Positions 27,926 to 36,698 are shown, counted from the first letter of the stretch. The stretch is DNA of 52,614 nucleotides from an uncultured Oscillospiraceae bacterium (GCA_934636865.1 CAKUBI010000010.1:1-52614); one strand, 5' to 3'. Notes: generated by a model from the letters alone, not told the origin. A program made the numbers and translations.

Positions 27926-29710
27926 TCAGTGCTTGACCTTGTAGCCGCGGTTCAGGCGCATCTCGAGCGCGTCGAGCTCGTCGTAAAGCTCCTCGGGCAC
28001 CTTGCCGATCTTGTCGTAGTAGGCGCGCGCGTCCTCGCACTCCCTGAGCCAGAGGTCGCGGTCCACCGAAAGAAGGCGGCGCATGTCGTACATCGACATA
28101 TCGAGGCCCTCCATGTCGATATCGTGGGTGTTGGGCTCGTAGCCGAGCGCGGTCTCCGCCGCGCCGATCTCATCGTCGGCGCGCGAGATGATCCACTGCA
28201 GCACGCGCATATTGTCGCCAAAGCCCGGCCAGGCAAAATTGCCGTCCTCGTCGGTGCGGAACCAGTTGACGTTGAAGATCTTCGGCGGCTTGGGGATCTT
28301 CTTGCCCATGTCGAGCCAGTGCTGCCAGTAGTCGCCCATGTGGTAGCCGCAGAAGGGCAGCATCGCCATCGGGTCGCGGCGCACGACGCCGACCGTGCCG
28401 GTCGCGGCGGCGGTGGTCTCAGACGCCATGATCGAGCCGACGAACACGCCGTGCTGCCAGTTGAAGGACTGGTAGACGAGCGGCGCGGTCTTGGCGCGGC
28501 GGCCGCCGAAGACGATGGCGCTGATGGGCACGCCCTCGGGATTATCAAACTCGGGGCTCAGGCACGGGCAGTTGCGCGCGGGCGCGGTGAAGCGGCTGTT
28601 GGGGTGCGCGGCCTTTTCGGGGCTCTGCGGCGTCCAGGGACGGCCGCGCCAGTCGATCGCGCGGGCGGGCGGCGTCTTGTTGAGGCCCTCCCACCAGACG
28701 GTGTTGTCGCTCAGGTCGAGGGCGACGTTCGTGAAGATCGTATCCTTGTGCGTGGAGATGAGCGCGTTGGGGTTTGACTTCATGGACGTGCCCGGCGCGA
28801 CGCCGAAGAAGCCATTCTCCGGGTTCACGGCCCAGAGACGCCCGTCCTTGCCCACGCGCAGCCAGGCGATATCGTCGCCCACGCACCACACGCGCCAGCC
28901 CCAGCGCTGTAAGCCCTCAGGCGGGATGAGCATGGCGAGGTTCGTCTTGCCGCAGGCGGAGGGGAAGGCGGCGGAGATGTACTTGATCTCGCCGCGCGGG
29001 TTCTGGATGCCGAGGATGAGCATATGCTCGGCCATCCAGCCCTCCTGACGGCCGAGGTTCGAGGCGATGCGAAGCGCGAAGCACTTCTTGCCCTGAAGCA
29101 CGTTGCCGCCGTAGTTGGAGTTCATCGAGATGATGGTGTTGTCCTGCGGGAAGTGGACGATGTATTTATTTTCCTTGTCGAGATTGCACTGGCAGTGCAG
29201 GCCCTTGATAAAGCCCGTATCATCGCCGAGCGCATCGCAGACGGGCTTGCCGATGCGGGTCATGATGTGCATGTTGAGCACGACGTAAATGGAATCGGTC
29301 AGTTCAAAGCCGTATTTGGCGAACGGCGAGCCGATGATGGACATGGAATAGGGGATGATGTACATGGTGCGGCCCTTGTAGGCGCCGTCGGCCAGCTCGT
29401 ACATCTTTTTGTACATCTCCGCGGGTTCTACCCAGTGGTTCGTGGGACCTGCGTCCTCTTCCTTTTCGCAGCAGATGAAGGTGCGGTCCTCCACGCGGGC
29501 CACATCGTCGGGATCGGTGCGGTGCAGATAGCACCCCGGGAGCTTATCCGGGTTGAGCTTGATGAGGATGCCCTCCTTAACGGCCTGCTCGCGCAGCTCG
29601 TCGAGCTGCTCCTCCTCGCCCGTGATCCAGACGATCCTGTCCGGCTTGGTGATGGCGGTCATTTCGTCGATCCACGACAAAACGGCCTTGTTGTTCGTCA
29701 AATTCGTCAT
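27926..29710 (-). CDS. pckG: Phosphoenolpyruvate carboxykinase (GTP)
   Basis: Interconverts oxaloacetate and PEP plus CO2 with GTP/GDP; in anaerobes often run in the carboxylating direction. The 594-residue length and motifs match the GTP-dependent class: KYISAAFPSACGKTNLAML with the P-loop (about 253-271), CVGDDIAWLRVG (kinase-2), GVAPGTSMKSNPNA, and PPARAIDWRGRPWTP. The ATP-type PEPCK would be shorter and have a different P-loop. The start at 29710 has GAGGGAAAG upstream. A promoter at 29860-29888 implies an unusually long leader of about 140 bases. Confidence 0.97.
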   Translation of the reverse strand: MTNLTNNKAVLSWIDEMTAITKPDRIVWITGEEEQLDELREQAVKEGILIKLNPDKLPGCYLHRTDPDDVARVEDRTFICCEKEEDAGPTNHWVEPAEMYKKMYELADGAYKGRTMYIIPYSMSIIGSPFAKYGFELTDSIYVVLNMHIMTRIGKPVCDALGDDTGFIKGLHCQCNLDKENKYIVHFPQDNTIISMNSNYGGNVLQGKKCFALRIASNLGRQEGWMAEHMLILGIQNPRGEIKYISAAFPSACGKTNLAMLIPPEGLQRWGWRVWCVGDDIAWLRVGKDGRLWAVNPENGFFGVAPGTSMKSNPNALISTHKDTIFTNVALDLSDNTVWWEGLNKTPPARAIDWRGRPWTPQSPEKAAHPNSRFTAPARNCPCLSPEFDNPEGVPISAIVFGGRRAKTAPLVYQSFNWQHGVFVGSIMASETTAAATGTVGVVRRDPMAMLPFCGYHMGDYWQHWLDMGKKIPKPPKIFNVNWFRTDEDGNFAWPGFGDNMRVLQWIISRADDEIGAAETALGYEPNTHDIDMEGLDMSMYDMRRLLSVDRDLWLRECEDARAYYDKIGKVPEELYDELDALEMRLNRGYKVKH

Positions 29711-29859
29711 TGTTCTTTCCCTCGTAGCATATCACGGCGCAAGATGAAAAAATTTTTACGCCGCGTCTTGTGTGGTGTGCTGTACCGCTCGCGCGGAAGG
29801 GAGCTAACCGATGCACAGGAAAAATGGCTGCTATTGAGTTTGACTCCTTTCTGCCGAAA

Positions 29860-29888
29860 ATTGTAGCAGAACGTCTTATCAATAGCAA
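29860..29888 (-). promoter_or_regulatory. Promoter of pckG
   Basis: Minus strand TTGCTA (29883-29888), 17-bp spacer, TACAAT (29860-29865). The leader to the pckG ATG is about 140 bases and contains a GC-pairing hairpin near 29730-29765. The whole stretch 29711-29927 is otherwise non-coding. Confidence 0.65.
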
Positions 29889-29927
29889 CCATGCAGCTTA
29901 TCAATTTTTTGAATAGGTGGTGATGTG

Positions 29928-30791
29928 TTATCGCAGTAATGCGTTGATTGCCTCAGCGAGGGCGGCAAACTCGGCAAGGCCGAGCCGTTCGCCGCGGATG
30001 TTCGCGTCCAGAGCGCAGGATGTGACGGCGGCGGTGAGCTGCTCCTTGGTGAGCTGCGCGCCGAAGGCCGTCATCAGGCTATTGACGAGCGTCTTGCGCC
30101 GCAGGGCAAAGGCGGCGTACACCACGCGGAAAAAGAACTTCTCGTCCGCGACCTGCACGGGCGGCTCCTTCCGCACCGCGGCGCGCAGCACGGCGGAGGT
30201 GACCTTCGGCTGCGGCTCGAAGCACTCGCGCGGCACGGTGAAGAGAAGCTCCGGCTCGGTATAATACTGCATGAACACGGAGAACGCGCCGTAGGCGCTC
30301 GTCCCCGGCGCGGCGCACAGCCGCTCGGCGACCTCCTTCTGCACGAGCACCGTGATGCTCTCGAAGCACTTCGACTCGATGAGCGCGGTGATGGCGGGGG
30401 TCGTGATGTTATAGGGCAGGTTCGCGCACACGATGGGCGTGAGGCCCGCGAATTTTTCGCGCACCAGCGCGGGGATATCGGTTTTTAAAATATCGGCGGA
30501 CACGACCTCAAAATTGTCAAAGCGCGCCATCGTCTCGTCCAGAATCGGCAGGAGCGTTTTGTCAAGCTCCACGGCTACGACCTTTCCCGCGCGCTCGCAG
30601 AGCTCGTGGCTGAGCGCGCCGATGCCGGGGCCGATCTCGAGCACGCCGTTTTGCCTGCCTGCGCGCGCGCTCTCGGCGATCTCATAGGGAATGGCGGGGT
30701 CGATGAGGAAGTTCTGCCCCATGGATTTGGAGAAATGAAAGCCGTGGCGCTTCAAAAGCGCCTCAATGGCGGAGCGATCGTTGCGTTCCAT
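29928..30791 (-). CDS. rsmA: 16S rRNA (adenine1518/1519-N6)-dimethyltransferase
   Basis: Dimethylates two adjacent adenines in the 3-prime hairpin of 16S rRNA during 30S maturation (KsgA). The 287 residues include SMGQNFLIDP (about 23-32), SAM motif VLEIGPGIGALSHEL (about 50-64), ADIL, and catalytic motif NLPYNI (about 121-126). The ATG at 30791 has GGAAA upstream and a plausible promoter at 30843-30870. No clear terminator follows before the pckG promoter. In Bacillus rsmA follows yabE and rnmV; here a YabE-like G5/3D gene lies 2 kb away but rnmV is absent between them. Confidence 0.96.
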   Translation of the reverse strand: MERNDRSAIEALLKRHGFHFSKSMGQNFLIDPAIPYEIAESARAGRQNGVLEIGPGIGALSHELCERAGKVVAVELDKTLLPILDETMARFDNFEVVSADILKTDIPALVREKFAGLTPIVCANLPYNITTPAITALIESKCFESITVLVQKEVAERLCAAPGTSAYGAFSVFMQYYTEPELLFTVPRECFEPQPKVTSAVLRAAVRKEPPVQVADEKFFFRVVYAAFALRRKTLVNSLMTAFGAQLTKEQLTAAVTSCALDANIRGERLGLAEFAALAEAINALLR

Positions 30792-30842
30792 TGCGTGTTT
30801 CCTTTCCTGTCTCGTAGCGTAAAGAATCGGTAAAAAGATTTT

Positions 30843-30870
30843 ATCATATTTTGCGCAAAAGAGTAGTAAA
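30843..30870 (-). promoter_or_regulatory. Possible promoter of rsmA
   Basis: Minus strand TTTACT (30865-30870), 16-bp spacer, TATGAT (30843-30848), in the AT-rich divergent region between rsmA and the TauE-type gene. A rightward TAAAAT at 30887-30892 may serve the TauE gene but lacks a good -35. Confidence 0.5.
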
Positions 30871-30926
30871 ACTTTTTCCCCTGTGATAAAATGCAGAAAT
30901 CTCAGGAAAACAAGGGGAGATCATCC

Positions 30927-31700
30927 ATGGAGCTCACACCGCAGATCCTTCTCGTCGTTCTGCCGCTGATCTTTCTCGGCGGCTTTGTCGATTCCATCGC
31001 CGGCGGCGGGGGCCTTATCACGCTGCCCGCCTATCTGATGGCCGGCATCCCCGCCCATCTCGCCATGGGCACGAACAAGGTCGTCAACGGCATCGGCACG
31101 GCGACGGCGTCGGTCAAGTACTTCCGCGGCGGCAAGATCAAGATGCGCCCGGCGGTCATCGCGGGCGTGGGCGCGCTCGCGGGCGCGGCCATCGGCACGC
31201 GCATCGCGCTACTCATTCCGGAAAATATCCTCAAGATCATGATGCTCGTGGCGCTGCCCTGCGCCGCCGTCCTGCTGCTGCTCAAAAAGGACTTCGGCAG
31301 GGAGAGCGACGGTCCCGCGCACGAGTATACGAAGAAGCAGGAGCTCGTGCGCGCCGCGCTCATCGGGCTGGGCCTTGGCTGCTACGACGGGCTCATCGGC
31401 CCCGGCACGGGCACGTTCATGATCATGGCGTTCACGATGGCGCTCTCGATGGACCTTCTCACCGCGTCCGGCTGCGCGAAGCTTGCGAACCTCTGCTCCA
31501 ACGTCGCTTCGGCGGTGCTGTTCATCATCAGCGGCAAGGTCTGGTGGATGCTGGCGCTGCCCGCGGCGGTCTGCAACGCGCTCGGCGCGTTCTGCGGCGC
31601 ACGCTACGCCATGAAGGGCGGCAGCAAACGCGTGCGCGGCATGATCTTCGTCGTGCTGGGGCTGCTGTTCATCAAGATGGGCTACGAACTGCTGTTCTGA
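30927..31700 (+). CDS. TauE/SafE-family membrane exporter
   Basis: A 257-residue membrane protein with about eight hydrophobic segments. The paired family motifs are visible: FLGGFVDSIAGGGGLITLPAYLM (about 15-37) and the repeat GLGLGCYDGLIGPGTGTFMIMAF (about 146-168), typical of the TSUP family that moves sulfite, sulfoacetate or other small organosulfur anions. The ATG at 30927 has GGGGAGATC upstream; upstream in-frame residues are hydrophilic and unlikely. It is monocistronic with a terminator at 31725. The substrate is unknown. Confidence 0.9.
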   Translation: MELTPQILLVVLPLIFLGGFVDSIAGGGGLITLPAYLMAGIPAHLAMGTNKVVNGIGTATASVKYFRGGKIKMRPAVIAGVGALAGAAIGTRIALLIPENILKIMMLVALPCAAVLLLLKKDFGRESDGPAHEYTKKQELVRAALIGLGLGCYDGLIGPGTGTFMIMAFTMALSMDLLTASGCAKLANLCSNVASAVLFIISGKVWWMLALPAAVCNALGAFCGARYAMKGGSKRVRGMIFVVLGLLFIKMGYELLF

Positions 31701-31724
31701 ATCGCTGAATCGCATAGCAAGTCA

Positions 31725-31754
31725 AAAAAGGACGTCCCGCGGGACGTCCTTTTC
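31725..31754. terminator. Palindromic terminator, left of DUF3841 gene
   Basis: AAAAGGACGTCCC then GC then GGGACGTCCTTTT is almost a perfect palindrome with flanking A and T runs. It differs by one base from the hairpin at 32698-32727 on the other side of the DUF3841 gene. Confidence 0.88.
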
Positions 31755-31755
31755 C

Positions 31756-32638
31756 CTATTCCTTCGCGATCCACTCGCGCCGGATGGTCCACACCGCGCC
31801 CTGGAGCTGCGCGGGCGCAAGGCTCTCTATCGAGCGCGGGTCAAGCAGTCTTTCCCAGCTTGCAAGCATTTTCTCCCGCTCGTCCGGGTAAAAGCGCGAG
31901 GTCATCACCTCGTATCCCGTCAGGCCGCGCGCTTTGAGCTCGCGCTCAAACGCCGCGTTCTCCTTCTCCGTTTCGCCGAGGTACCGCAGCTGCAAAATGC
32001 GCGTCCACCACGCACGCGGAAAGAGCAGCAGCTCTGCTTCCGGCACGTCGAGCGCAAGGAACGTCTCCGAGCGCGGAAGACCCGCGCCGTCGGGCGAGAC
32101 CCAGTACGGCAGCTCCGCGCCCGCGGGCCTCGGCACGCGCGCCGCGCCCTTTTCCGCAAGGTAGCGGTAGGCGATCAGAAAGCCGCGTCCAGCTCTCCGC
32201 GATCTTCCGCCTGCATTCCGGGTAAAAGCGGGACATGTAAGCCTGCGCGTCGCTCAGGCCCAGCGCGTTCAGCTCCCTGCGGTGGCACGCGGCGTCCCGC
32301 TCATCGCGCGGCAGGTAGGCATAGTTCAAGATCGCGCCCCACTTGGCAATGTTCACCGGCGCGATACGCTCCGCCGGTATTTCGAACTCCAGCAGCACGC
32401 TCTGCCCGTCGGTCAGCATCGCCGCGCTTTTCTCATACGAGAGCCAGACAAGGCCCTCCGCGTCCTGCGGCCGCTGCGCACACAGCGGATGGTGCTCGTT
32501 CAGCCAGTCATATGCCGCGAGCACGAGCGGCGCGTGCTCGCCGAGATCAGCATACACATTGCTGCGGCGCGCGGCATAGCGCCCGCGCGCGTTCAGCTCC
32601 TCCAGCACGCTCTTGTGCTGCTTGGACCAGACCCGCAT
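31756..32638 (-). pseudogene. DUF3841-like protein with internal duplication, frameshifted
   Basis: The reading frame from the ATG at 32638 (MRVWSKQHKSVLEELNARG) runs to about 32180 in one frame and continues to the TAG at 31756 in another. Around 32176-32187 the first frame reads ESWTRL, while the homologous continuation FLIAYRYLAEKG is in the frame one base on, so a single-base deletion (or two-base insertion) breaks the gene unless it is a sequencing error. Both halves resemble DUF3841 proteins and each other: AYDWL with AYRYL, RRELNALGLSDAQAYMSRFY with ERELKARGLTGYEVMTSRFY, and RKIAESWTRL with EKMLASWERL. The gene is thus an internal tandem duplication. DUF3841 has no known function. It is flanked by two near-identical hairpins. 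Confidence 0.72.
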
Positions 32639-32697
32639 TTCTCCCGCCCCCTTTTCTCCCACCTTACCACGGCGGCGGGAAAAACGCAAGCGCATGA

Positions 32698-32727
32698 AAA
32701 AAGGACGTCCCACGGGACGTCCTTTTT
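32698..32727. terminator. Palindromic terminator, right of DUF3841 gene
   Basis: AAAAAGGACGTCCC (32698-32711), AC, GGGACGTCCTTTTT (32714-32727). It terminates the leftward G5/3D gene; nearly the same as the hairpin at 31725-31754. Confidence 0.88.
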
Positions 32728-32738
32728 GTTCTCTTTTC

Positions 32739-33758
32739 TCAGCCCAGGAAGTAGACGGTCGAATTCTTCTGGCGGCCGAACTGCTTGCACTCCTGATAGG
32801 AGTTCATGTAGAGGTCGATCGCCGCGCCGCGTACGCCGGTGTCCTCGGCCACAGCGCTGCCGTAGGTGTAGCCCGAGGAGCCGACGATGAACATCTCGGT
32901 CCCCAGGGGGATGACCTTCTTATCCACCGCCACGGTGCCGACGTGCACCGTAGTGCCCGTGGCCGTTCTGGTGCCCACGCCGCCGTAGCCCGTGGTGTAC
33001 GCCGTGCAGGTGACCTTCATCGAGCCGGTGAAGTGCAGCGAATCGCCGGACTTCATCAAAAGATAGCCGCTGCCATCGCTCTCGGTGACGACGGACTTGA
33101 TGGTGTCGCCGCTCTGCGCCTTGTCAACGAGCGTGCCGACACAGGTGATCTCGGGAACGGAGGTGTCGTTCGTTTCCTCCACCGCCTGACGGGAGACAAA
33201 CTGCCCGTCGGCATACACGACCTCGTAGACAACGTCGCGCGTGCCGTCGATGCCCTGCTGCACGACCTGCGTCTCGCCCTTGGGCAGACGGTAGGACGTG
33301 GTGGTCAGCGTGGTGTGGGCCACGGCTTCCGTTTCGGTCTCATAGTAGGTAAAGTCGGAGCCGACGGTGATCTCCACCGCCTCGTCCGAAACATCGACCA
33401 GCACCATTTCAAGCGGGCTGACCGAGACCTGCAGACGGCGCAGCAGCTCGCTGACGCGCTCGCCGGGACGCGTGGTGGCGTACTCAACGTCCTCGCCATG
33501 CGTCACCGTCACCTTTTCGCCGGCAGGGAGCGTGACTTCCGCGTCGCCGCTCTGCGCGCCCGTGACGATGACGCGCTCCTGCGGGATCGCCGTCGTGCCG
33601 TCCAGCACGCTGACCGTATCGCCGTCGGCGATGAGATACAGCGCGTCGGCCCGCAGCTCGGGCGATGCGTTCAGCAGCATCACCGCCGTGAAGAGCACGA
33701 GAAACATCGCTCTCCGCCAGCGCGGACTGCCAAACAGATCTTTCAAAAACTTTCGCAT
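32739..33758 (-). CDS. G5 and 3D domain cell-wall protein (YabE-like)
   Basis: A 339-residue exported protein: basic N-terminus and signal/anchor (about 15-35), a DUF348-like segment (about 45-110), a G5 domain (about 120-195), and a C-terminal 3D domain. The 3D catalytic-type pattern is visible as TCTAYTTGYGG, then VAVDKKVIPLGTEMFIVG, AEDTGVRGAAIDLYM, where the three aspartates give the domain its name. The fold resembles MltA lytic transglycosylases, so peptidoglycan cleavage or remodelling outside the cell is inferred. The ATG at 33758 has AAAAGGAGT. A strong promoter (33866-33894) and a palindromic element in the leader (33832-33846) suggest regulated expression. Confidence 0.9.
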   Translation of the reverse strand: MRKFLKDLFGSPRWRRAMFLVLFTAVMLLNASPELRADALYLIADGDTVSVLDGTTAIPQERVIVTGAQSGDAEVTLPAGEKVTVTHGEDVEYATTRPGERVSELLRRLQVSVSPLEMVLVDVSDEAVEITVGSDFTYYETETEAVAHTTLTTTSYRLPKGETQVVQQGIDGTRDVVYEVVYADGQFVSRQAVEETNDTSVPEITCVGTLVDKAQSGDTIKSVVTESDGSGYLLMKSGDSLHFTGSMKVTCTAYTTGYGGVGTRTATGTTVHVGTVAVDKKVIPLGTEMFIVGSSGYTYGSAVAEDTGVRGAAIDLYMNSYQECKQFGRQKNSTVYFLG

Positions 33759-33831
33759 TGGATACTCCTTTTTTCGCGGCGCGTGCCGCCGCAGCATCGC
33801 GCACCGGGGGATGCGCTGCGTCCCGGAAATG

Positions 33832-33846
33832 ATTACAAATTGTAAC
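33832..33846. promoter_or_regulatory. GTAAC-repeat element, copy 3
   Basis: ATTACAAATTGTAAC, containing the odd palindrome TTACAA-A-TTGTAA (33833-33845). It lies about 13-26 bases downstream of the predicted start of transcription of the G5/3D gene, where a bound protein could block elongation. Compare 7016-7030 and 25364-25378. Confidence 0.45.
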
Positions 33847-33865
33847 TTTTCCAAAACTTGCTGGC

Positions 33866-33894
33866 AGTATACCGCGCGAAAAAAGATTTGTCAA
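33866..33894 (-). promoter_or_regulatory. Strong promoter of G5/3D gene
   Basis: Minus strand perfect TTGACA (33889-33894), 17-bp spacer, TATACT (33866-33871). An AT-rich stretch (33910-33960) upstream may act as an UP element. Confidence 0.88.
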
Positions 33895-34029
33895 GTTTCC
33901 GCCGTTCGTTCGATAAAAGTTCTTATTTTTATATATATTTCTTTATTTTTCGCATTTTCATCTTCAAAAAGTTGCCGTGCCAGCGCTCAAAACGTGATTT
34001 TTCATAAGTTATGTAAACCTTTGTCACCA

Positions 34030-34330
34030 CCCTTCCCCGCGCCCCCGCCGCTCCTGCGCCGCCGCGGCGGCGCGCTTCGGCGCGGGGGCCGCCCGCACCG
34101 GCGGGGTGGGGAATTCATGCGGGCAGGCCGCGTGTGTCCCGCCGCGTCCCGCGCGGGGGCAAAAAAGGGCGAAAGCCCTGCAAGCACTGGCTTTTTCGGC
34201 CCCTTCGGCGTGCTTTTCCCCGCTGCACGCCCCGGCACGGCAGCGCCGGGGCATCTGTCGGCTATCGCGCTGCTTCCGCCGCTCCACCGCAATGGTGCGA
34301 AAAAGCAATATGCAAGTTTTACCTTTTAAA
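34030..34330 (-). other. Unexplained GC-rich structured intergenic element
   Basis: Between uvrC and the G5/3D gene promoter lie about 550 bases without a supportable gene. The stretch 34030-34160 is extremely GC-rich with self-complementary runs. At 34160-34180 the minus strand shows AGGGC-TTTC-GCCCT followed by TTTTTT, a good intrinsic terminator. Upstream of it (34180-34310) are several GC-rich helices, and further up an isolated TTGACA (34355-34360) without a convincing -10. It could be a small RNA transcribed leftward, or a dispersed repeat. Arg/Pro/Ala-rich reading frames on both strands look like composition artefacts. Confidence 0.4.
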
Positions 34331-34450
34331 AATTCATTTATTGGAATTCATTTATGTCAACCCGATTTTATGATTTTTGTTGGTAAGACACACAAAATTC
34401 AGGCTGCTTTTTCGTCTTTTCCGGCATATCGGCTGCTGTGAAAGCGGTTG

Positions 34451-36292
34451 CTATTCTTCCGCTTTTTCGTCCGCTTCCCCGTGAAAATGAAGGTACACGG
34501 ACGCGGCAGCGTCTTTCGGCAGCACGCGCTCGAGCGCCGCGAGGTCCGCCGCGCGGATGGCCTTCACGCTCTTGAAGGTCTTGAGCAGCACCTGCGCGCG
34601 CACCTTGCCGACGCCGGGGATGCCGTCGAGCGCCGAGCGGGTCGCGCTTTTCGAATGGCTCTCGTGGTGGAAGGTGATGGCGAAGCGGTGCGTCTCCTCC
34701 TGGATCTGGCCGATGAGGGCAAAGACGTTCGGCGCGGCGTGCAGGTCGATCTCGCGGCCCTCCGCCGTGACAAGCGCGCGCGTGCGGTGGCGGTCGTCCT
34801 TGACCATGCCGAAGATGGGGATGTGCACGTGCAGCTGCGCGCACACGCGCTCGGCAACACCCGCGTGCGTGATGCCGCCGTCGATGAGCATGACGTCCGG
34901 CAGGGGGCTGAACTTCTCGTCCCCGTCGAGATAGCGCTGGATGCGGCGCGTGAGCACCTCCTCCATGGAGGCGTAGTCGTCCGGGTGGCCCGCAAGGCTC
35001 TTGATCTTAAAGCGCCGGTAGGCGCTCTTTTTCGGCCTTATGCCCTCGTAGACGACCATGGACGCGACAATGTCGCTCGCGCCGGTATTGGAAATATCGT
35101 AGGACTCCATGCGCCCCGGCGCCTTGGAGAGCGAAAGCATCCCGGCAAGCTGGGAGAGCGTGCGGTCCTCGCGCTCCTGCGCGGTCGTCACGCGCTCGAC
35201 GTCCTCGCGCGCGTTGCGCTGCGCCATAGAGAGCAGCTCCGCCTTCTCGCCGCGCTGGGGGACGTGGAGCGTCACCCTGCGGCCCGCGCGATCGGAGAGC
35301 ACCTGCGCGAGCTCCTCGCCGCCCTCGATCTCGCAGGGCAGCAGGATCTCACGCGGCAGAACGCTGCGCGCAAGGTAATACTGCGGCAGCAGCGCCGTGA
35401 GGATATCGCGCTCGCTCTCATCCTGCGGCGCGGTGAAGAGGTTCAGATCGCGGCCCGTCACGCTGCCGTCCTCGATATGCAGCACGGCGCTGCCGCATTT
35501 GCCCGCGCCGCGGTAAACGCCCCAGATGTCGGTGTCCGCGCAGATGCCGGCGATGACCTTCTGGCGCTTGCCGAGCACCTCGATGGCGCGGATGCGGTCG
35601 CGCAGCGCCGCCGCCTGCTCAAAGTGCAGCGCGGCAGCCTCCTGCTCCATCTCCTCGCGCAGCGCGCGGGTCAACCGGCGGTAGTGGCCGTTCAAAAGCT
35701 CCTCGGCCTGGCCGATGCGGCGCATGTACTCGTCCTCGTCCGGCGTGCCGCGGCAGAAGGCGTCGCAGCGGCCCATGTGGTGATTGAGGCAGGGGCGCTC
35801 TTTGCCGATATCGCGCGGGAAGGAGCGGCTGCACGTCGGCAGGCGGAAGGCCGCGCAGATCGCGTCGATGGCCGCGCGCGTCTCGTTGCGCCCGCCGAAG
35901 GGGCCGAAGTAGAGCGCGTCGTCGTCCGCGGGCTTGCCGACCATCGTAAAGCGCGGGTAATGCCCCGTGCCAAGCCGCACGAAGGGATAGCCCTTGTCGT
36001 CCTTTAAAAGGATGTTATAGCGCGGCATGTGCTGCTTGATGAGCGAGTTTTCCAGAATCAGCGCCTCGAACTCGCTCGAGACGAAGATCGTGTCAAAGTG
36101 GTCCACCTGCGAGACCATGCGCTTCGTTTTCGCGTTGTGGGAGGAATTTTCCTGAAAATACTGGCTGACGCGGTTTTTGAGCTTTTTCGCCTTGCCGACG
36201 TAGATGACCTCGCCGGTCCTGTCCATCATCAGGTAAACGCCCGGGGCGAGGGGCAGGTCATTCGCCTTTTCCAGCAGCTCCTGTTTTGTCAT
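34451..36292 (-). CDS. uvrC: Excinuclease ABC subunit C
   Basis: Makes the dual incisions around DNA damage in nucleotide excision repair, with UvrA and UvrB. The 613-residue length is typical. The N-terminal GIY-YIG nuclease is visible (APGVYLMMDRTGEVIYVGKA, about 16-35), then a UVR motif around residues 205-240 (EMEQEAAALHFEQAAALRDRI), the RNase H-like nuclease (MLIDGGITHAG, with YDISN before it) and C-terminal helix-hairpin-helix (DGIPGVGKVRAQVLLKTF). The ATG at 36292 has GAGAGGGCG upstream, and TATAAT occurs at 36320-36325 on the minus strand. Confidence 0.97.
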   Translation of the reverse strand: MTKQELLEKANDLPLAPGVYLMMDRTGEVIYVGKAKKLKNRVSQYFQENSSHNAKTKRMVSQVDHFDTIFVSSEFEALILENSLIKQHMPRYNILLKDDKGYPFVRLGTGHYPRFTMVGKPADDDALYFGPFGGRNETRAAIDAICAAFRLPTCSRSFPRDIGKERPCLNHHMGRCDAFCRGTPDEDEYMRRIGQAEELLNGHYRRLTRALREEMEQEAAALHFEQAAALRDRIRAIEVLGKRQKVIAGICADTDIWGVYRGAGKCGSAVLHIEDGSVTGRDLNLFTAPQDESERDILTALLPQYYLARSVLPREILLPCEIEGGEELAQVLSDRAGRRVTLHVPQRGEKAELLSMAQRNAREDVERVTTAQEREDRTLSQLAGMLSLSKAPGRMESYDISNTGASDIVASMVVYEGIRPKKSAYRRFKIKSLAGHPDDYASMEEVLTRRIQRYLDGDEKFSPLPDVMLIDGGITHAGVAERVCAQLHVHIPIFGMVKDDRHRTRALVTAEGREIDLHAAPNVFALIGQIQEETHRFAITFHHESHSKSATRSALDGIPGVGKVRAQVLLKTFKSVKAIRAADLAALERVLPKDAAASVYLHFHGEADEKAEE

Positions 36293-36357
36293 ATCCGCCC
36301 TCTCCTCTCTGCATGATACATTATAATATATATAGGATAGAATCTCATAAAATGGAA

Positions 36358-36389
36358 AAAGGCGGTTTCGCTTTTACGAAACCGCCTTT
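36358..36389. terminator. Terminator hairpin of ptsH
   Basis: AAAGGCGGTTTCG (36358-36370) pairs perfectly with CGAAACCGCCTTT (36377-36389). Leftward, the stem is followed by TTTTCC. It follows the HPr stop. Confidence 0.85.
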
Positions 36390-36402
36390 CCTGATCGATC
36401 TT

Positions 36403-36666
36403 TTATTCGCCGAAATTGCTGGAAACCAGCTCGCACAGAGCATTCACGGCTTCCTTTTCGTCCGCGCCGTCAGCCAGCAGCGTAATGGTCGTGCCCTTCA
36501 CGATCCCGAGGGACAGCACGCCCAGCAAGCTCTTGGCGTTCACACGGCGCTCATCCTTTTCCAGCCAGATGCCGCTCTTGAATTCGTTGGCTTTCTGAAT
36601 GAAGAACGTGGCAGGACGCGCATGCAGGCCTACTTCATTGTTGATCGTAACATTCTGAGTATACAT
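36403..36666 (-). CDS. ptsH: Phosphocarrier protein HPr
   Basis: An 87-residue PTS phosphocarrier. His15 sits in GLHARPA, the site phosphorylated by EI, and Ser46 lies in NAKSLLGVLSLGI, the HPr kinase site used for CcpA-type catabolite control in Firmicutes. Both key residues are present, so it is HPr rather than Crh. The gene is not linked to ptsI here. It has its own promoter (TTGACG-N16-TATACT) with a perfect 15-base palindrome covering the -10 and start region, suggesting specific regulation. GGGAG precedes the ATG. Confidence 0.95.
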   Translation of the reverse strand: MYTQNVTINNEVGLHARPATFFIQKANEFKSGIWLEKDERRVNAKSLLGVLSLGIVKGTTITLLADGADEKEAVNALCELVSSNFGE

Positions 36667-36698
36667 CGTTACTTCTCCCTCTCCAAAAAATCTTTCGG

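Noticed and set aside
29824..29916. A 30-codon rightward frame (MAAIEFDSF...) between pckG and rsmA
   Set aside because: It overlaps the minus-strand pckG promoter, has only a weak ribosome site and no recognisable family.
34002..34308. Arg/Pro/Ala-rich frames on both strands in the uvrC to G5/3D gap
   Set aside because: Composition artefacts of the GC-rich block; no good ribosome sites and overlapping frames on both strands.
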